This document shows positions 23,130 to 35,910 of a stretch of 64,000 nt of DNA, in pieces (position 1 is the stretch's first letter; the number at the start of each line of letters is the position of its first letter). Below the pieces are notes generated by a model. It was not told the DNA's origin. It was given only the letters and a program-made list of their open reading frames with translations, and did no database searches. Source of the DNA: Syncephalis plumigaleata (Eukaryota > Zoopagomycota > Zoopagomycetes > Zoopagales > Piptocephalidaceae); NCBI GenBank assembly GCA_025201365.1, contig JAIXMF010000006.1, positions 682,001-746,000 of the forward strand, written 5' to 3'. The translations under genes and the position numbers were made by a program.

Positions 23130-24070
23130 TCAAGTGGTATGTAAATACATCCAAATATCATTATAGCCACTAGCAAGGTGTTTGCGCATATCTTGCCATG
23201 TACATAAATCAGGTGATTCAGTATCATAGCTATTCGACTTTCCTATTATATACTTTGCTTGTTTGCCATAGTCTACTAACGCTCGTGATAAAGCATCGAC
23301 AACTGCATCGTATTCCTTTTGCTTTGTTAAACATTCTTTAGTACAAGTATTTAGCTTAGCCACCACCTTCTTCTTTTCCTCATCCAAATGCTGTTCTCGC
23401 GTATCCAAATTCTTCTTCCTATTGTCTAGCTCTTCTTTTCGTTGCTCTAATTTTTTCGTACGCTTAACTAGTTCTTCTTTTTGCTGTTCGACTTCCTTCG
23501 CGCGATTGCCCAATGCTTCTTCTCGCTGCTCCACTTTCTTCGTACAATTATCTAACTCCAGCTGTTTCTGTATGAGCTCCTCTTCTGCTTTAGCACGTTT
23601 CTTTTGTGCTTCTTTGAGCTCTTCGTTTGCTTGATGTAGTTGCTTTTTCATATCGTTGATCTCATTCTGTTTAGCAGCATTATCCAGTTGTTGTTGCTGC
23701 GTAGTAAGCTTAAGACTATCTATCTCCTGTTGTTGCTGACTCTTCTCCTCTTCTAGTTGATCTATACGAGTAGACTGCTCCTTGTTGTTTCCTTAGTCAT
23801 GGCAAGTTGCTCCTTCAGTAGAACTTTCTCGCAACACAGCTCACCAATGGTTTTCATCAATTTAATTTGCTCATCCTTTGATGCAAGCAATTCATTTTTT
23901 AATTGAGCATTCTCTTCGAACAACTGAAGCATCTTATTAAGCATTGTTTCATTCGCCAGCGGTTCTTCTTCTTTTGAGTTTAACTCATTCGTTACTTCTT
24001 GCTTCATAGCTTGAATTCCCTTCAGAATAAGGAATTTATACGTGTGCTGTGGTTCTACCTTGGAAGACAT
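23130..24070 (-). CDS. Coiled-coil protein inside inverted-repeat element
   Basis: Not recognised as any family. The start MSSKVEPQHTYKFLILKGIQ leads into a long coiled coil: LNKMLQLFEENAQLKNELLA, QIDSLKL, QANEELKEAQKKRAKAEEEL and a repeated pattern EQ(R/Q)(E/K)E(A/E)L with units VEQREEALGNRAKEVEQQ, LVKRTKKLEQRKEEL and LDTREQHLDEEKKK. The C-terminus (about 60 residues) is non-coil: YDAVVDALSRALVDYGKQ, LCTWQDMRKHLASGYNDIW. No intron is evident. The frame changes once near 23780, probably one miscalled base. About 310 residues in all. It sits between inverted repeats and has no neighbours of known function, so it may be element cargo or a host gene with elements inserted either side. Confidence 0.55.
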
Positions 24071-24801
24071 GACAGAAAAAAAGAAAAAAGTGCTTTAGTA
24101 ACAATAATCAACTACAAAGCAGGTCATAATGATGCCTGCCCTTTTCGGCAGACTTTCGTCTCCTTGCACCTCCATCAAGTATAAATGAGGCTGCAAATAT
24201 CTATCTAGCAATATTGATCGCTTCTGCTTTATTCATTTCTTTAGTAAAGCTCTTGTATTTTCATGAACTACTTGGTTTATTTGGTATTGGGAATGTAAAA
24301 TTGTAGCGTGAAGGCATATTTACTTGAGTCTTCAATTACAGGTTTACATCGATAATCCAATCTCTTACTGCTATTCCACAGAACGTAACACTAGTCCACT
24401 TCCAAGAATCCATTCCCTCCCTCTCCCGTTACTTCTTTACCAAGGCTGCCTTCTTTGTGTCAGCTATATTCCACTTGTCATTAAACAATACACATATTCT
24501 TAGTACTGACTACATTCCACGTGTCGTTGACTTCTTTCATATATTTAATAGCTACTTGCAAGTATATGACATGGCAATATCCAACTATACTAGTACACTT
24601 GTATCATTTACCTTATAGAATTGATGATGATAGTTATCACTATCAATAAAGGATCCATTACTGAATACTGAATTGTTATTATTATTGCGCTATGTCAATT
24701 GGCATTTCTATGGCAATAATGGTGTTAACAATTGTGCAATCTATTTATCAATAAAAATAGAAGTTAAAGGCCAACAATGTTACATGGTTGGAAGAACCTT
24801 G

Positions 24802-25615
24802 TAATACCGAAATCGCTTTATGTTTCCAAAATTGCACTAGCGTTAGTTTGTTCAATTAGCGGCTATTATTGAGATTAATTTGTCTGACAACTAATCAATA
24901 TGTACGAGTTTCTGCACTTCAAACGATATTCCGATTGATGAAGATCAAATCGTATCTTCGATTGTTCACGCCATAAGCAATATTCATGATACTAGCTATC
25001 TTCTTGGACGAAGAAGAAGCGTACAATCATACCAGACTTGATGTTACAATGCACGTATGGAATAATAATCACATGGTACTGCTGATGTATTTATAGTGCA
25101 TAAATATTACACGTCATTAGATTGATACCACAACATAATTTGTACTAGATATCTATCGTACGAACATGGCGTGATAATGATCGCAATATTGACACTAGCA
25201 ATAATACAAATGGACATTGAGTCGTTTACCTCGATTCATCTATTTAAGCGGTCTAGGACAGCGATGATACATATCGTCATCATTTCACGTAAAAAATGGC
25301 AAATATCACGTTCTGCTAACCTGCTTCGTTGTTTCACTACCCTGTTTTCCTTTTTCTCTCTTTAATCCTTTGGCTGTGCAGGCCATTGTTACACCTGCAC
25401 CGCGCTCATAGTACATCACTACGACATCATACAAATTGATAGGATACAACATCCGACCTTTTTTCTTTTTCCTCTACTACCGCGCTTCAGTTTTATATAA
25501 TATAAAGTAAACACAGAGTTTGTTCTATTGTAACTATTACCGTTGCCGTTGTCGTTGTCCTTTCTCGCTCTCTCACTTTTTCTCTCATTGTTTATAAACA
25601 TACTCATTTACTATT
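24802..25615. other. Gene-poor region upstream of the Vsb1-like gene
   Basis: About 810 bases. A short plus-strand frame near 24906-25045 (CTSFCTSNDIPIDEDQ, SSIVHAISNIHDTSYLLGR) could be a gene remnant but matches nothing I know. The rest is AT-rich and includes the promoter and a pyrimidine-rich leader before 25616. Confidence 0.4.
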
Positions 25616-28600
25616 ATGTCAGAGGAGGATACACGTCCTAGAGCTAGTTCACGGTTGGGTGAAGCACTTGCCGCGGCAGCAGCAGCAGCAGCAGGAGAAA
25701 GTGAAGAACAAGAAGAAGAAGAAGAAGTAAAGACACCAGTATCGGTGTATAGCCATGAAACCATGCCAGCCAATGTACATCCTAGTCTGCTGGCTGCATC
25801 ATCGTCTGTAACATCGCCAGCGTCATTATTAAACGAGCCCATTGTATTCGGCAACGACGCTACGATAGTGACAGTCAAAGTACAGGAGATGATAGTAGCA
25901 TTGGTGCTAGTCATCGATATCGATTTACAGCACCAGCTTACGCGCATGATCTGTCATCATCGCGTAACGCGCGTTTAATAGGAGGTGACGGTGGCACTTC
26001 ATTACCACCAAGTTCACAACACTATTTACGTCCTAATCGATTAGCCAGTTCGTATACTGGAGCATTGCCCACTCTAAGCGAAAGCTATCATAGCTCAGGT
26101 AGCGGTGGAATGGGTGGTCTATTTCTACCAATCTCTACCGCTGCCACCACCGGTCGTTCCTATTATGCGGCCACTATTCATACCGACGATGATGAGGATA
26201 GTGGTAAGCTTGATTTATGTAAAAATCCTTTATTAGTACTATTACTAACTAGATATATTTATAATATTAATCACTATAGATCATTCTAATTACTTAGTAT
26301 CAGCTGCTAGTATTCGAAGACAAAGTCTCGCTTTAGGCGATAGAGATTTGCGAGGAAATGACGATGATCAGGCCTCAACGGGATATCGATTACGTCTACG
26401 CTCTCCATCATCGCCTAATCGTTTATCGCCGATACTCTCTGGTTCGTCCCATTCCTCATTAGGTACAGGCCATCCGACAAAACAATTATCAGGTATCGAT
26501 GTGGGCAAGGAGCGTAGTAGTAGTGTTAGCACGGATAAAACAATGATTGTAACAACCTCGGCATCACCATCACAAGTTAATAGGCTAAGTCATACCGAGA
26601 GGACACAGTTGCAACAACCTGGTAAGAAATGACGACGAGTATAAATAATGAATGACATTTTATTATCATTTCTAATTCTAATTGATTAGATGAACAAACG
26701 CCATTACTTATCGGGCGTATGCGTGAACAGTATACTACACTCGGTGTAGATAAAGGAGTTCCCACAACAACTACAACAACGACAGCTACAACGACAGCTA
26801 CTACGACAGCAGCAGCAGTAAATGCTAATCTTATGGAGTTAGAAGCAGCTACTGCGGTGCGACCCTTGACATATCATGCACCTGCATATCGTAAAATATT
26901 AAAAAGCTGGCTTAGTGAAGCGGCACTCTCAGTACCGGTAGTCATCCTAGGATTAATGCTAAATCTATTGGATGCTATCTCCTATGGTAAGTTGTAGATA
27001 TGGATCTATTATACTCGCTAATACGAACAACGAATCTCGTATAAGGTCTCATTATTTTCCCGGTTGCACATCCAATATTTGATGGATTTGGTCCAATTGG
27101 TATTTCCATGTTTCTACTCAGGTAAATCATTCTATTCATACATTATTACCACTGGGTATATATATATATATATATACACATATACCTACATGACTAATGC
27201 ATATTACTATCTAGTACATGTCTTGCTCAAATGGTATACTCGGGCGGTTTTAGTATATTCAAGGGTTGCAATGGTAGTATGATGATTGAAGGTAAGCATG
27301 ATATATATACATATACATATGAATAGTAATGACTATTAGCCTGAACTAACAAACTACAATTATATAACTAGTTATGCCATTTCTACATATCATGCAAGTA
27401 TTTAGATGTAGCAATAATAATAGATTACAAGTATACTAATGGATATTTTATATGATCATCATTAGTGCTGAAATAATCATTGATCAAGTGGGACATCAAA
27501 ATCAACACGCCATCATTGCCACTGTCATGGTTGCCTATGCGCTTAGCACTATTCTAACTGGCATACTATTTGTGTTCTTGGGTGCATTTAAAGTAAGAAG
27601 ATATGATCAATTGACATTGCATTAACATCTATTAACATGCTCGTCATTAGCTCGGTTCATTAGTGGGATTCTTTCCGCGTCACATACTTATCGGTACTAT
27701 AGGTAAATGATAAAGTTAAACCCGGTTATTTGTACTATTCCGCTTACCTTCATTACCATCTTCTATTCACAGGCGGTGTTGGCTATTTTCTAATGCAAAC
27801 GGGTCTCGAAGTAACATCTCGTATTAATTTCGAATGGAAACACGAGATTCTCGAGCAACTATTCACCTTGCCGGTCCTAGGATTATGGGGTAGCAGTCTA
27901 GCAGGTGCCATTCTATTACAAATGCTACAATATCGAATTCATCATCCATTATTCGTGCCTTGCTATTTCCTCGTTATTCCCGTCGTATTCTACATAGTAG
28001 TTGCAATGGGTGGTTGGTCACTTGTCTATCTACGTGACATTGGCTGGCTATTTGCCTTGCCTCAACCGGCTGTGCCATTCTATGACTTTTGGATGCAATT
28101 TGGTAATTCGTTTACTACTAATGATTATTATTCATATGACTAATTATGTGTTGCTTTAGATTTCAGCGCTACTGTTTGGTCTGCATTACCTGCTACTCTT
28201 CCAACAATGCTATCACTCACCTTCTTTGGTAAATGCTTATATATCTATTACAGTAGTAGCTTGCACTATTATTAACTAATTATTCTATTGTCATTTGCCA
28301 GGTATATTACACGTACCGATCAATGTACCGGCATTGGGTGTATCCACTGGCGAGGATAATGTCGATACGAATCGAGAATTAATCGCTCATGGTGTTTCTA
28401 ATCTGGCAGCCGGATTTACCGGGACCATTCAAAGTAGGTGCATTTCAACCGCGATACATCATTAGTTTATTAATCAAATAGCGAAAATTATTTAGATTAC
28501 CTGGTATACTCCAATAGTGTTCTATTCATGAAATCCGGTGGAGATAGTCGATTGGCCGGGTTGTTACTGGCTGCCGCCACTTTTGCCGTATTCTTAGCTG

Positions 28601-30295
28601 GACCGCAAATTGTCGGTTTTATCCCTGTCGTCGTCGTGGGCAGTCTTATCTTCCATCTCGGCATGGAATTAATGCGTGAAGCATTATGGGATACCTGGTC
28701 CGTCCTTCAACCTATAGAATATGCCACCATTGTGACCATAGTAGCAGCGATGGCGTTATTCGGCTTCACCGAGGGCATTCTATTGGGAATTATCTTGGCG
28801 TGTGTATTCTTCGTGGTCACCTATAGTCGACGTAATTCCGTGCGCGCCGTCTACTCTGGTGCTCAGCTTAAAAGTCGTGTTCGTAGGCCGTATCGACAAC
28901 TACGCTTCTTGGAACACGTTGGTGATCAAATACGTATCGTGAAACTGCAGGGATTCCTATTCTTTGGCACAATCGGTGCGGTCGAGAAGCTGGTCCGTTC
29001 CATTTTGACGCCCGTTACACCCGAGCCGGTACCATCATCGTCGCAGACTATACTTGGCATGTCGCAGCCCATTCGATTCCTAGTGCTCGATTTCCACTTA
29101 GTAACAGGGATTGATTTTAGTGCAGCTGAGGCGTTCCTTCGACTAAAACGTCTACTAGTTGCATCTAACATTTATCTAGTCATTAGTGGAGTGACGGCCG
29201 AGGCTGAAATGGTAAGAGCGCTACGCACTACCGGCGTATGGACGGGAGCACCGGATGAGACGTGGGTGCATGGATTTGTCACATTAAATGGTGCACTTGA
29301 ATGGTGCGAGAACTCCTTGCTTGAAGCATACTATTATCGACGACAACAACGATTACAACAACGGCGACAACAACAACGACAGGAGCAAGAGGATGAATAC
29401 GAGGAGGATGAAGAATCGAATGTCACCACGAGAGTGCATCGATTACCCGTACCTGGTAAGAATCTATACAAGAACTAAGAAATAGACACTCATCTACGTA
29501 ATACTAATTATAATTGCTTTATTACATTATACACAGTAATGCAAGCAGTTCGAATTAGTCCAAAACTGGAGTTTGCCTCTCCACGAATGCATCAACTGGA
29601 GAAGGCAGGTGAAATCACACTAGAAGGTAAGTTTAATCATTAATGTCCACATTTATCTATCTATTTATACAATTGACATGATTCACAATTCATCATTCAT
29701 AATAAAAACAGAGGAAATCATTCATGAGGAAATAGAGCCATTGATCTTCCTCAAGCAGATATTCCATGGTATGCCTTATTGCACTGATGATGTACTTGCT
29801 CGATTGAGTTGTTATCTAGAACAGCAACAAGTGCCAGCTGGTCAGACACTCTGGCATAAGGGAGAACCGGCCGAGGCGTTATACCTAGTGGAGCAGGGTG
29901 TGCTTCATTTATTAACGGAAACCCCGTTGCTTATACATTCCTCGCGCAGTAATACTAGTCATCATCATTATTCTGGCGAGACACCAATAATTGCTAGCAA
30001 TGAAGAGGAATCACACCAATTAATGGAGTCAGTCATACCGGGCACCATGATAGGAGAATTGGAACTAATCACTGAAAGTATTCACACTAGTACACTCGTA
30101 ACTGATACGGATGTTACGCTTTGGCGATTAACACGCGTACAATATCAATTGGCTATGGAACAAGAACCGGGATTGATGCTCATTCTAGCACGTATTGCCC
30201 TATCCTACGCTAAACAAAATGTTGCCGGTGTAGTTAGCAATGGTGATCCATTGAACTATAGTGCGTACACTATACCAGCACCTATAGCACCTTAA
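25616..30295 (+). CDS. VSB1: SulP/SLC26-type vacuolar transporter with STAS and cNMP-binding-like domains (Vsb1-like)
   Basis: Large membrane transporter matching the fungal YGR125W/Vsb1 group, which supports vacuolar basic amino-acid storage in yeast. The N-terminal 400 residues are Ser/Thr-rich and disordered with poly-Ala. The SulP domain starts at [20 protein letters not shown] and runs through [52 protein letters not shown] and [20 protein letters not shown], with about ten hydrophobic segments. The STAS domain carries [20 protein letters not shown]. After a Gln/Arg/Glu-rich linker the cyclic-nucleotide-binding fold reads [19 protein letters not shown] and [12 protein letters not shown]. 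More than ten introns. One base appears missing in an A run near 25877. Head-to-tail with the kinase gene. Confidence 0.85.
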
Positions 30296-31293
30296 AAAGT
30301 GTATACCTCCTCCTTCATTAGAAGTATTTGCTCATAGAAATATTTGAATACATTTGCACTATCCCATTACTCTCTATTACTAACCATCCTTCCCCTCCTT
30401 ATGACATGATTGATTGATTGATTGATTGATTGTCATTTAATAATATTATGTGAATCAACAATAAAAAGTATTATTTCAAGTAATGTCCATTTGATTTATA
30501 TAGCAGTCTCTTTCTTCTTTTTAAGGGAGAATCCATGTACAAATGAACATATTCAGAAACGATATCATGACTTGTAACCAACCTGTAGTTTCGTGCTAGG
30601 ATAGGAGAACACGCGCATTCTAGGTTGCCTTACCAACCGACAACATCATGCTACCAGCTGACGACCACAAGTAACATGCCACCACATGAGTCAGGTGAGT
30701 GATATGGTGGCACCCATACTCTCTCTACATACTCGTAGGAATGAGTATTGAACTAGCCGTACAATAAAAGGTGCAGCTAATTGATTGATTGATTAATTTG
30801 CCATCATTACCGTAGTGATTATAATGAACAATTGCTTGTTATTCTTTTCTCTTCTATCTGGATTATACTAAATGATAAGGTGTGGCATAGTGCAATGGCA
30901 AGTGAGTGTATGTATGTGTAGATAGTAGCAGCAAGGATAATAGCGTATTTCAGTCATCTTATCCCTTGCTTTGTTTGGGGGGACACTATCATCTTGGTTC
31001 ACTTCTTTTTTAATTTACTTATCCTTTGTTCTTTATCTGTTCTTCTTCCACTACTACTTCTACTACTATTACTTCTATTCGACGTCATCATCGACTACTC
31101 GTCTATCCTCTGATACGGTCTGACGCTTGTTGGCATTATTATTATTGGCATTATCCTCTGTACTTTTATAGTAACAGTCATTTCCTACCTTTTATGAGTC
31201 TGTGCATTTAGTATATACTACTTGGTGGTTATCTCTCTTTGTCTCTCTTTCTCTCTTCATTTTGTTCATTTTGTTCATCTCCTTTAGTCTAGT
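30296..31293. other. Intergenic region with (GATT)n repeats
   Basis: About 1 kb without a gene. It contains (GATT)n at 30409-30432 and again near 30780-30794, several AATAAA sites, and a TC-rich leader at 31235-31285 just before the kinase start. No RNA gene is recognised. Confidence 0.5.
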
Positions 31294-34200
31294 ATGTCCC
31301 AGCCGACTGTGTCGAGCCACCGACGTCCCGGTGGTCGACTTGGCACTATTCGTACCTCTCCTTTTAGTCCGATTAAGCGGAGTATCGGTGCCACTTTAGA
31401 TGGACCGCGCGGCATTCGTAGTGGAGGTAGCAGCGGTCTACCTGTATGGCCACCTCCTACCTCAGTGGTAGGGACCGCGACGACATCCGTCTCCTCCCCC
31501 TCCTCCTCTCCGTTGGCCCTTCATAACTTGACAATGACACCGGAAGACGCGGACACGAGTGACAATAGCGCACTAATGACAGCGGCTTCCATGAGTCACA
31601 ATCTATCGAGCAGTGCAAGTGCATCGGGAATACAGCGTGGCAATACATTGTCGCGTGCTGATCGTCAATTCGTGCAATTCCACCTTGAACACCAGCGACA
31701 AAGTATGATGGCAGCACGACGATTCATTGAAATTATCCTAGAGGAATCTTTGCCCAGTGACGACTTGCACGCTTGTCTACACGATGGTGTCATTTTATGT
31801 CGGTGAGTACACGTCATAGAACTAATCAGCTAGTATATCTAATAAGGGCTAATGGTAATCATGGTAATCATGATAATCGTCATTGCACTGACTAGGGTTA
31901 TTAATAAGTTACGACCTGGCATGATTCAACAGATTGGACGTCGTTCATTGCCCTTTGTCAAGGTACGAATTATTCATTCCATAAACGATCATTATTAATT
32001 CATAAGGTGTAGATGGAGAATATATCCAACTTTCTAAATGCTGCCCACGAATTAGGCCTACGTAGTGCTGATCTATTTCGTACAGTCGATTTATACGAAG
32101 GCAAGGACATGATGCAGGTAATGAATACACACACATACGCGCACTGATAATCATTATAACTAGCTAATATGTATAATTCGAATGAAATAGGTTGCCATCA
32201 CATTAATCACACTATCTCGAGTGGTTGCCATGATTCCACCGTCACAATTGGGACTACCAGATGGTCATCGACGAACTAAAAGTGAACAGGTTACACAGGT
32301 TGCTTCACCGGTAACGCCATTGAAATCAATGCTCAACTATAGTGCAGAGTCATTTCAAAAGGAAGTGGAAGAAGCACACGCAGCCATGAATGGTACGACA
32401 TCTATATCTACAATGTCCAGTAACAGCAATGGATTAGGAAACAGGGCGAGACCAGATATAATCGGTGAACTGCCTTCTAACGGTATTGCAATAACGAAGC
32501 GTGAACCCTTGCATGCATTTCCAACGGATTCCACATCAAGCGAGAATGATTCTAGTTCATCGGCAACACCGGTGACATCTATGAAACAGCAACTGACGAG
32601 GATCGTGGATGAGGACGGGAATGGCGATACATTGCGTAGTACGGCAGTATTACCGCTTTACGCCGATCAACAACATGTGGAGCATCATGTAAGGGTGCAA
32701 CGCCGTGAAACACTACGTCGTAAGATGGAGGAGGAACAAACGCATTATGAGGCATTGGCTACTGCTCAAGCCAATCTACAAGCCAATCTCAATACATCCG
32801 ATGATGACAACGATAAAGGGCACGGACATGGTCGTCTAGAGGTGAATCCACCGGAATTTCGACCAGGATCTGCACCTGAATCCAACTCGTATCTCAATAT
32901 TCATAGAACACCGCCACGTCTATTTCCACTCGATAGTAGTGGTGGCACGGGATTCAATCGTCGACGTCCATCGAGATCTGATAAACGAAAACGTCGACCA
33001 GCCCATCCGCCACCTGTTATATCGCCTATACCCATCGATGCCTCATCACTAGTACCTGGTGATGTAGCAGTGAATAATGGTGGCAAGCCATTGCAGTCAC
33101 CTTTACTCTCGCCTGCTGCACGATCGGTGGCATCGACATCAAAAATAGGCACGTCTGGACGTAGTAAATCCCGTGTACGATCGACCACTGGATCGCAAAA
33201 TGAAGATATGGGCCAATTCTTCCAGAGTATGCATCGACGCATGCATCGTGAAAGTAACGCCAGCTCCATTGTTACCACCGAGTCACGAGATCGACTTGCA
33301 CTATACTCGGATGAACTGGAGATTATTGCCAATTATGTAAGTGGTAGTAGCTACATACTCGAGTAACGAGTACTTCATATGCTAATTAGATTACATGATT
33401 ACATGTAGCAACTGGGTAATTGTATTGGAAAGGGTCAATTTGGTTCGGTTTATCGGTGAGTTAGCATGTCAGCTAGTTATTCAATAGTGATAATAATAAT
33501 AGTAATGAACTTATTGCATTATTATAGAGCATTGAATCTGGAAACTGGACAAATGGTAGCCATTAAACGCGTATATATACTGGATAAGGACGAGAAAGAA
33601 GTGGAGAGTCTGATGGTAAGTATTTATTCGTTGAATTCGAGTTGAATAATAGACATACTAATCGTGAATATGAATCATTGACAATCATAGCAAGAGGTAG
33701 CCTTGCTAGAGAAACTAACTCATACCAATGTTGTCAAGTATGAAGGCTTCATCAAAGGAGATGGCTTCCTTAATATTGTTCTAGAGTAAGTTGAAATAAC
33801 CATATGATTCAGCTATTATTTACATTCATTCATTCATTCATTTATTCATGAATATACAAATGAATAGATACATCGAGAATGGATCATTATTGACGACACT
33901 CAAATCGTTTGGTGCATTCCCCGAGAAACTCGTTGCTTCCTATACGATCAAGATTCTAGAGGGTCTTGTTTATCTACACGAGCAAGATGTAAGTCTAATG
34001 AATATTCCGTATAACTGTCATTGACCCACTACTTACTGCATAATGTAACTTGTATAGGTTGCCCATTGTGATTTGAAAGCTGCCAATCTATTGACCACAA
34101 AGGATGGTAATGTTAAATTATCGGATTTTGGCGTGTCACTTAATTTGCAGTTGGTTGAGTCGGAAATTGGTGAAATGATTGCAGGCACACCGAATTGGAG

Positions 34201-35490
34201 TAAGTTATCTCGTTTACTTGATAGCTGTCTACATTGCAACTAACAACACTATGTGTTATAATAATAATAATTAGTGGCACCTGAGGTTATAGAGTTAAAG
34301 GGTGCATCGACAGCATCAGATATCTGGTAAGCATGAACGCAATCTACAATTGATCCAGCTTACTTACCATCTACTTACAGGAGTCTAGGCTGTACGATTG
34401 TCGAATTACTGACGGGTAAACCACCCTATTGGGGCCTATTACCCATGACAACGCTATTCCGTATTGTTGAAGATGATTGCCCACCCTTACCAGAGGATGT
34501 ATCACCCGATTTACGTGACTTTTTACTGAAATGCTTCTGTAAAGAGCCGGAAGGTCGACCCACCGCAAAAGAGTTGCTCGACTTTCCTTGGCTACGTGAT
34601 CATGTACATTCACGGGTAAGTCAATGATGATTAACAAATCATATGATAGTGCATTAACATCAAGTATACTCTAGTCGAGGGAAGCGAATGACTCCACACA
34701 ATCTCATCAGACAACCTCTAATCAGCACGAGAGGATATTGCAAGATTCCATGTTTAATCCGAATACACCCGCGCATTCATGCAATGTATCCGATAATAGT
34801 CTTGGCACTTCAATATCACGACGAGTAAGTAGTAACATGATGACCTTTTCTTTACTTGCATTTATTCACATATCAAACAATGATAGACGGATTGTCAACA
34901 CATTTTTGTCAAGGCTACTTTTGGACGACGTAAGTAATGAGAACTGACTAACTAGCTATAACATATAAAAAGGAGTGCTAACACATTTAATCGATATACA
35001 GCAATGACATGTCGTGTTTGTTTAGCGATTCTAAAGAAGAAGGGCTATATTTGCGATGGTAAGTGTGATCATTATTATCATTGTTGTTATTTCATTGGCC
35101 TTTCTACTTCTTCTAATTAATCTCTATTGTTGCCTATCGCGTGCGTAATAGAATGTGGACTTATTTGTCATCGACATTGTGCCGAAGCATTGATAAATCG
35201 AACACACGTTACTAACATGTCAAGTGTTGAAGGTCAGCCTGTAAGTAATGGATGATCATCATTGACACTGCCTAGCTTGCTGCTAATACGAGATATTCAT
35301 TAAGCAGATGATCGAGGATGTGGCCTTGTCTCGAGAGGCATCCACTAGTACGAATAACGAGACACCCATTGTAGATGGTAACGTATCAGTAAATATGCAA
35401 CCAGGCTGTTTCCCTTCACGCCCGAAGCGATCACCATTTACACGTCGAAAGAAGAGGTCGGACCACGATGATGACTGCAAGATCAGCTAA
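31294..35490 (+). CDS. CH domain - Cdc15/Ste11-like protein kinase - C1 zinc finger protein
   Basis: Predicted septation/mitotic-exit-type kinase with three modules. An N-terminal Ser/Pro-rich region precedes a calponin-homology domain ([59 protein letters not shown]). A long disordered linker follows (to 33360). The kinase domain has the Gly loop [24 protein letters not shown], catalytic loop [15 protein letters not shown] ([10 protein letters not shown]), APE (APEVIELKG) and [16 protein letters not shown]. The HRD arginine is Cys, as I recall for related fungal Cdc15-like kinases. The last exons encode a C1 zinc finger: [32 protein letters not shown]. More than ten introns. Family placement rests on the HCDLKAAN and DFGVSLNL strings. 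Confidence 0.88.
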
Positions 35491-35910
35491 TAATGCTTGA
35501 AAGAATCCGCCTAATGGCCAATCTTATTATTTTTATCAGCGTATTTTCTCTAGTTTTGTATTCTTTTATTGTTCTTTTTGCTCAATTCACTTGCATACTG
35601 CCGTCAATTCTATTAAAAGTGATTCATTAATTATTGATATGACGATGATGATATCGACATTTATTCGTCATACTTGTCAGTTAGTCGTTTATTGGATGCT
35701 ACTATAATAACAACAGGTTGGAGATATGCACCAGTGATGCAGGTGCACATGCTTGTACATTTACTTTCCCCAAACGACTGATTACTACAACCACACACTG
35801 TGATAACATTCTATTCGATAGAGTATAGCAGGGTAGAGTAATAATCCATAATAACATATATTGATTTTATAAATAAAAGTTAATCCTAGTGTGATAAGTT
35901 ATGAAGCATG
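35491..35910. other. Convergent intergenic spacer
   Basis: About 420 bases between two 3' ends. It is AT-rich with polyadenylation-like sites on both strands (AATAAA near 35870). No gene is seen. Confidence 0.5.

Larger units (their letters stand above)
22022..24801. mobile_element. Inverted-repeat DNA element enclosing a coiled-coil gene
   Basis: Ends at 22022-22060 and 24763-24801 are imperfect inverted repeats of about 39 bases; both start CAAGGTT and share ACA(A/T)TGTTGG and TTAAC. The right end is followed by TA. Inside, a longer inverted pair joins 22343-22565 to 24549-24770, about 220 bases at high identity by eye. The enclosed minus-strand coiled-coil gene (23130-24070) shows no transposase motif. 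The left arm is overlapped by a separate TA-flanked unit (22312-22879). The structure resembles a non-autonomous Tc1/mariner-like element with nested relatives. The exact outer boundary is uncertain because the left flank lacks a clean TA duplication. Confidence 0.5.

Noticed and set aside
23422-23634. Ser/Cys-rich plus-strand frame
   Set aside because: It is antisense to the coiled-coil gene's Lys/Glu repeats.
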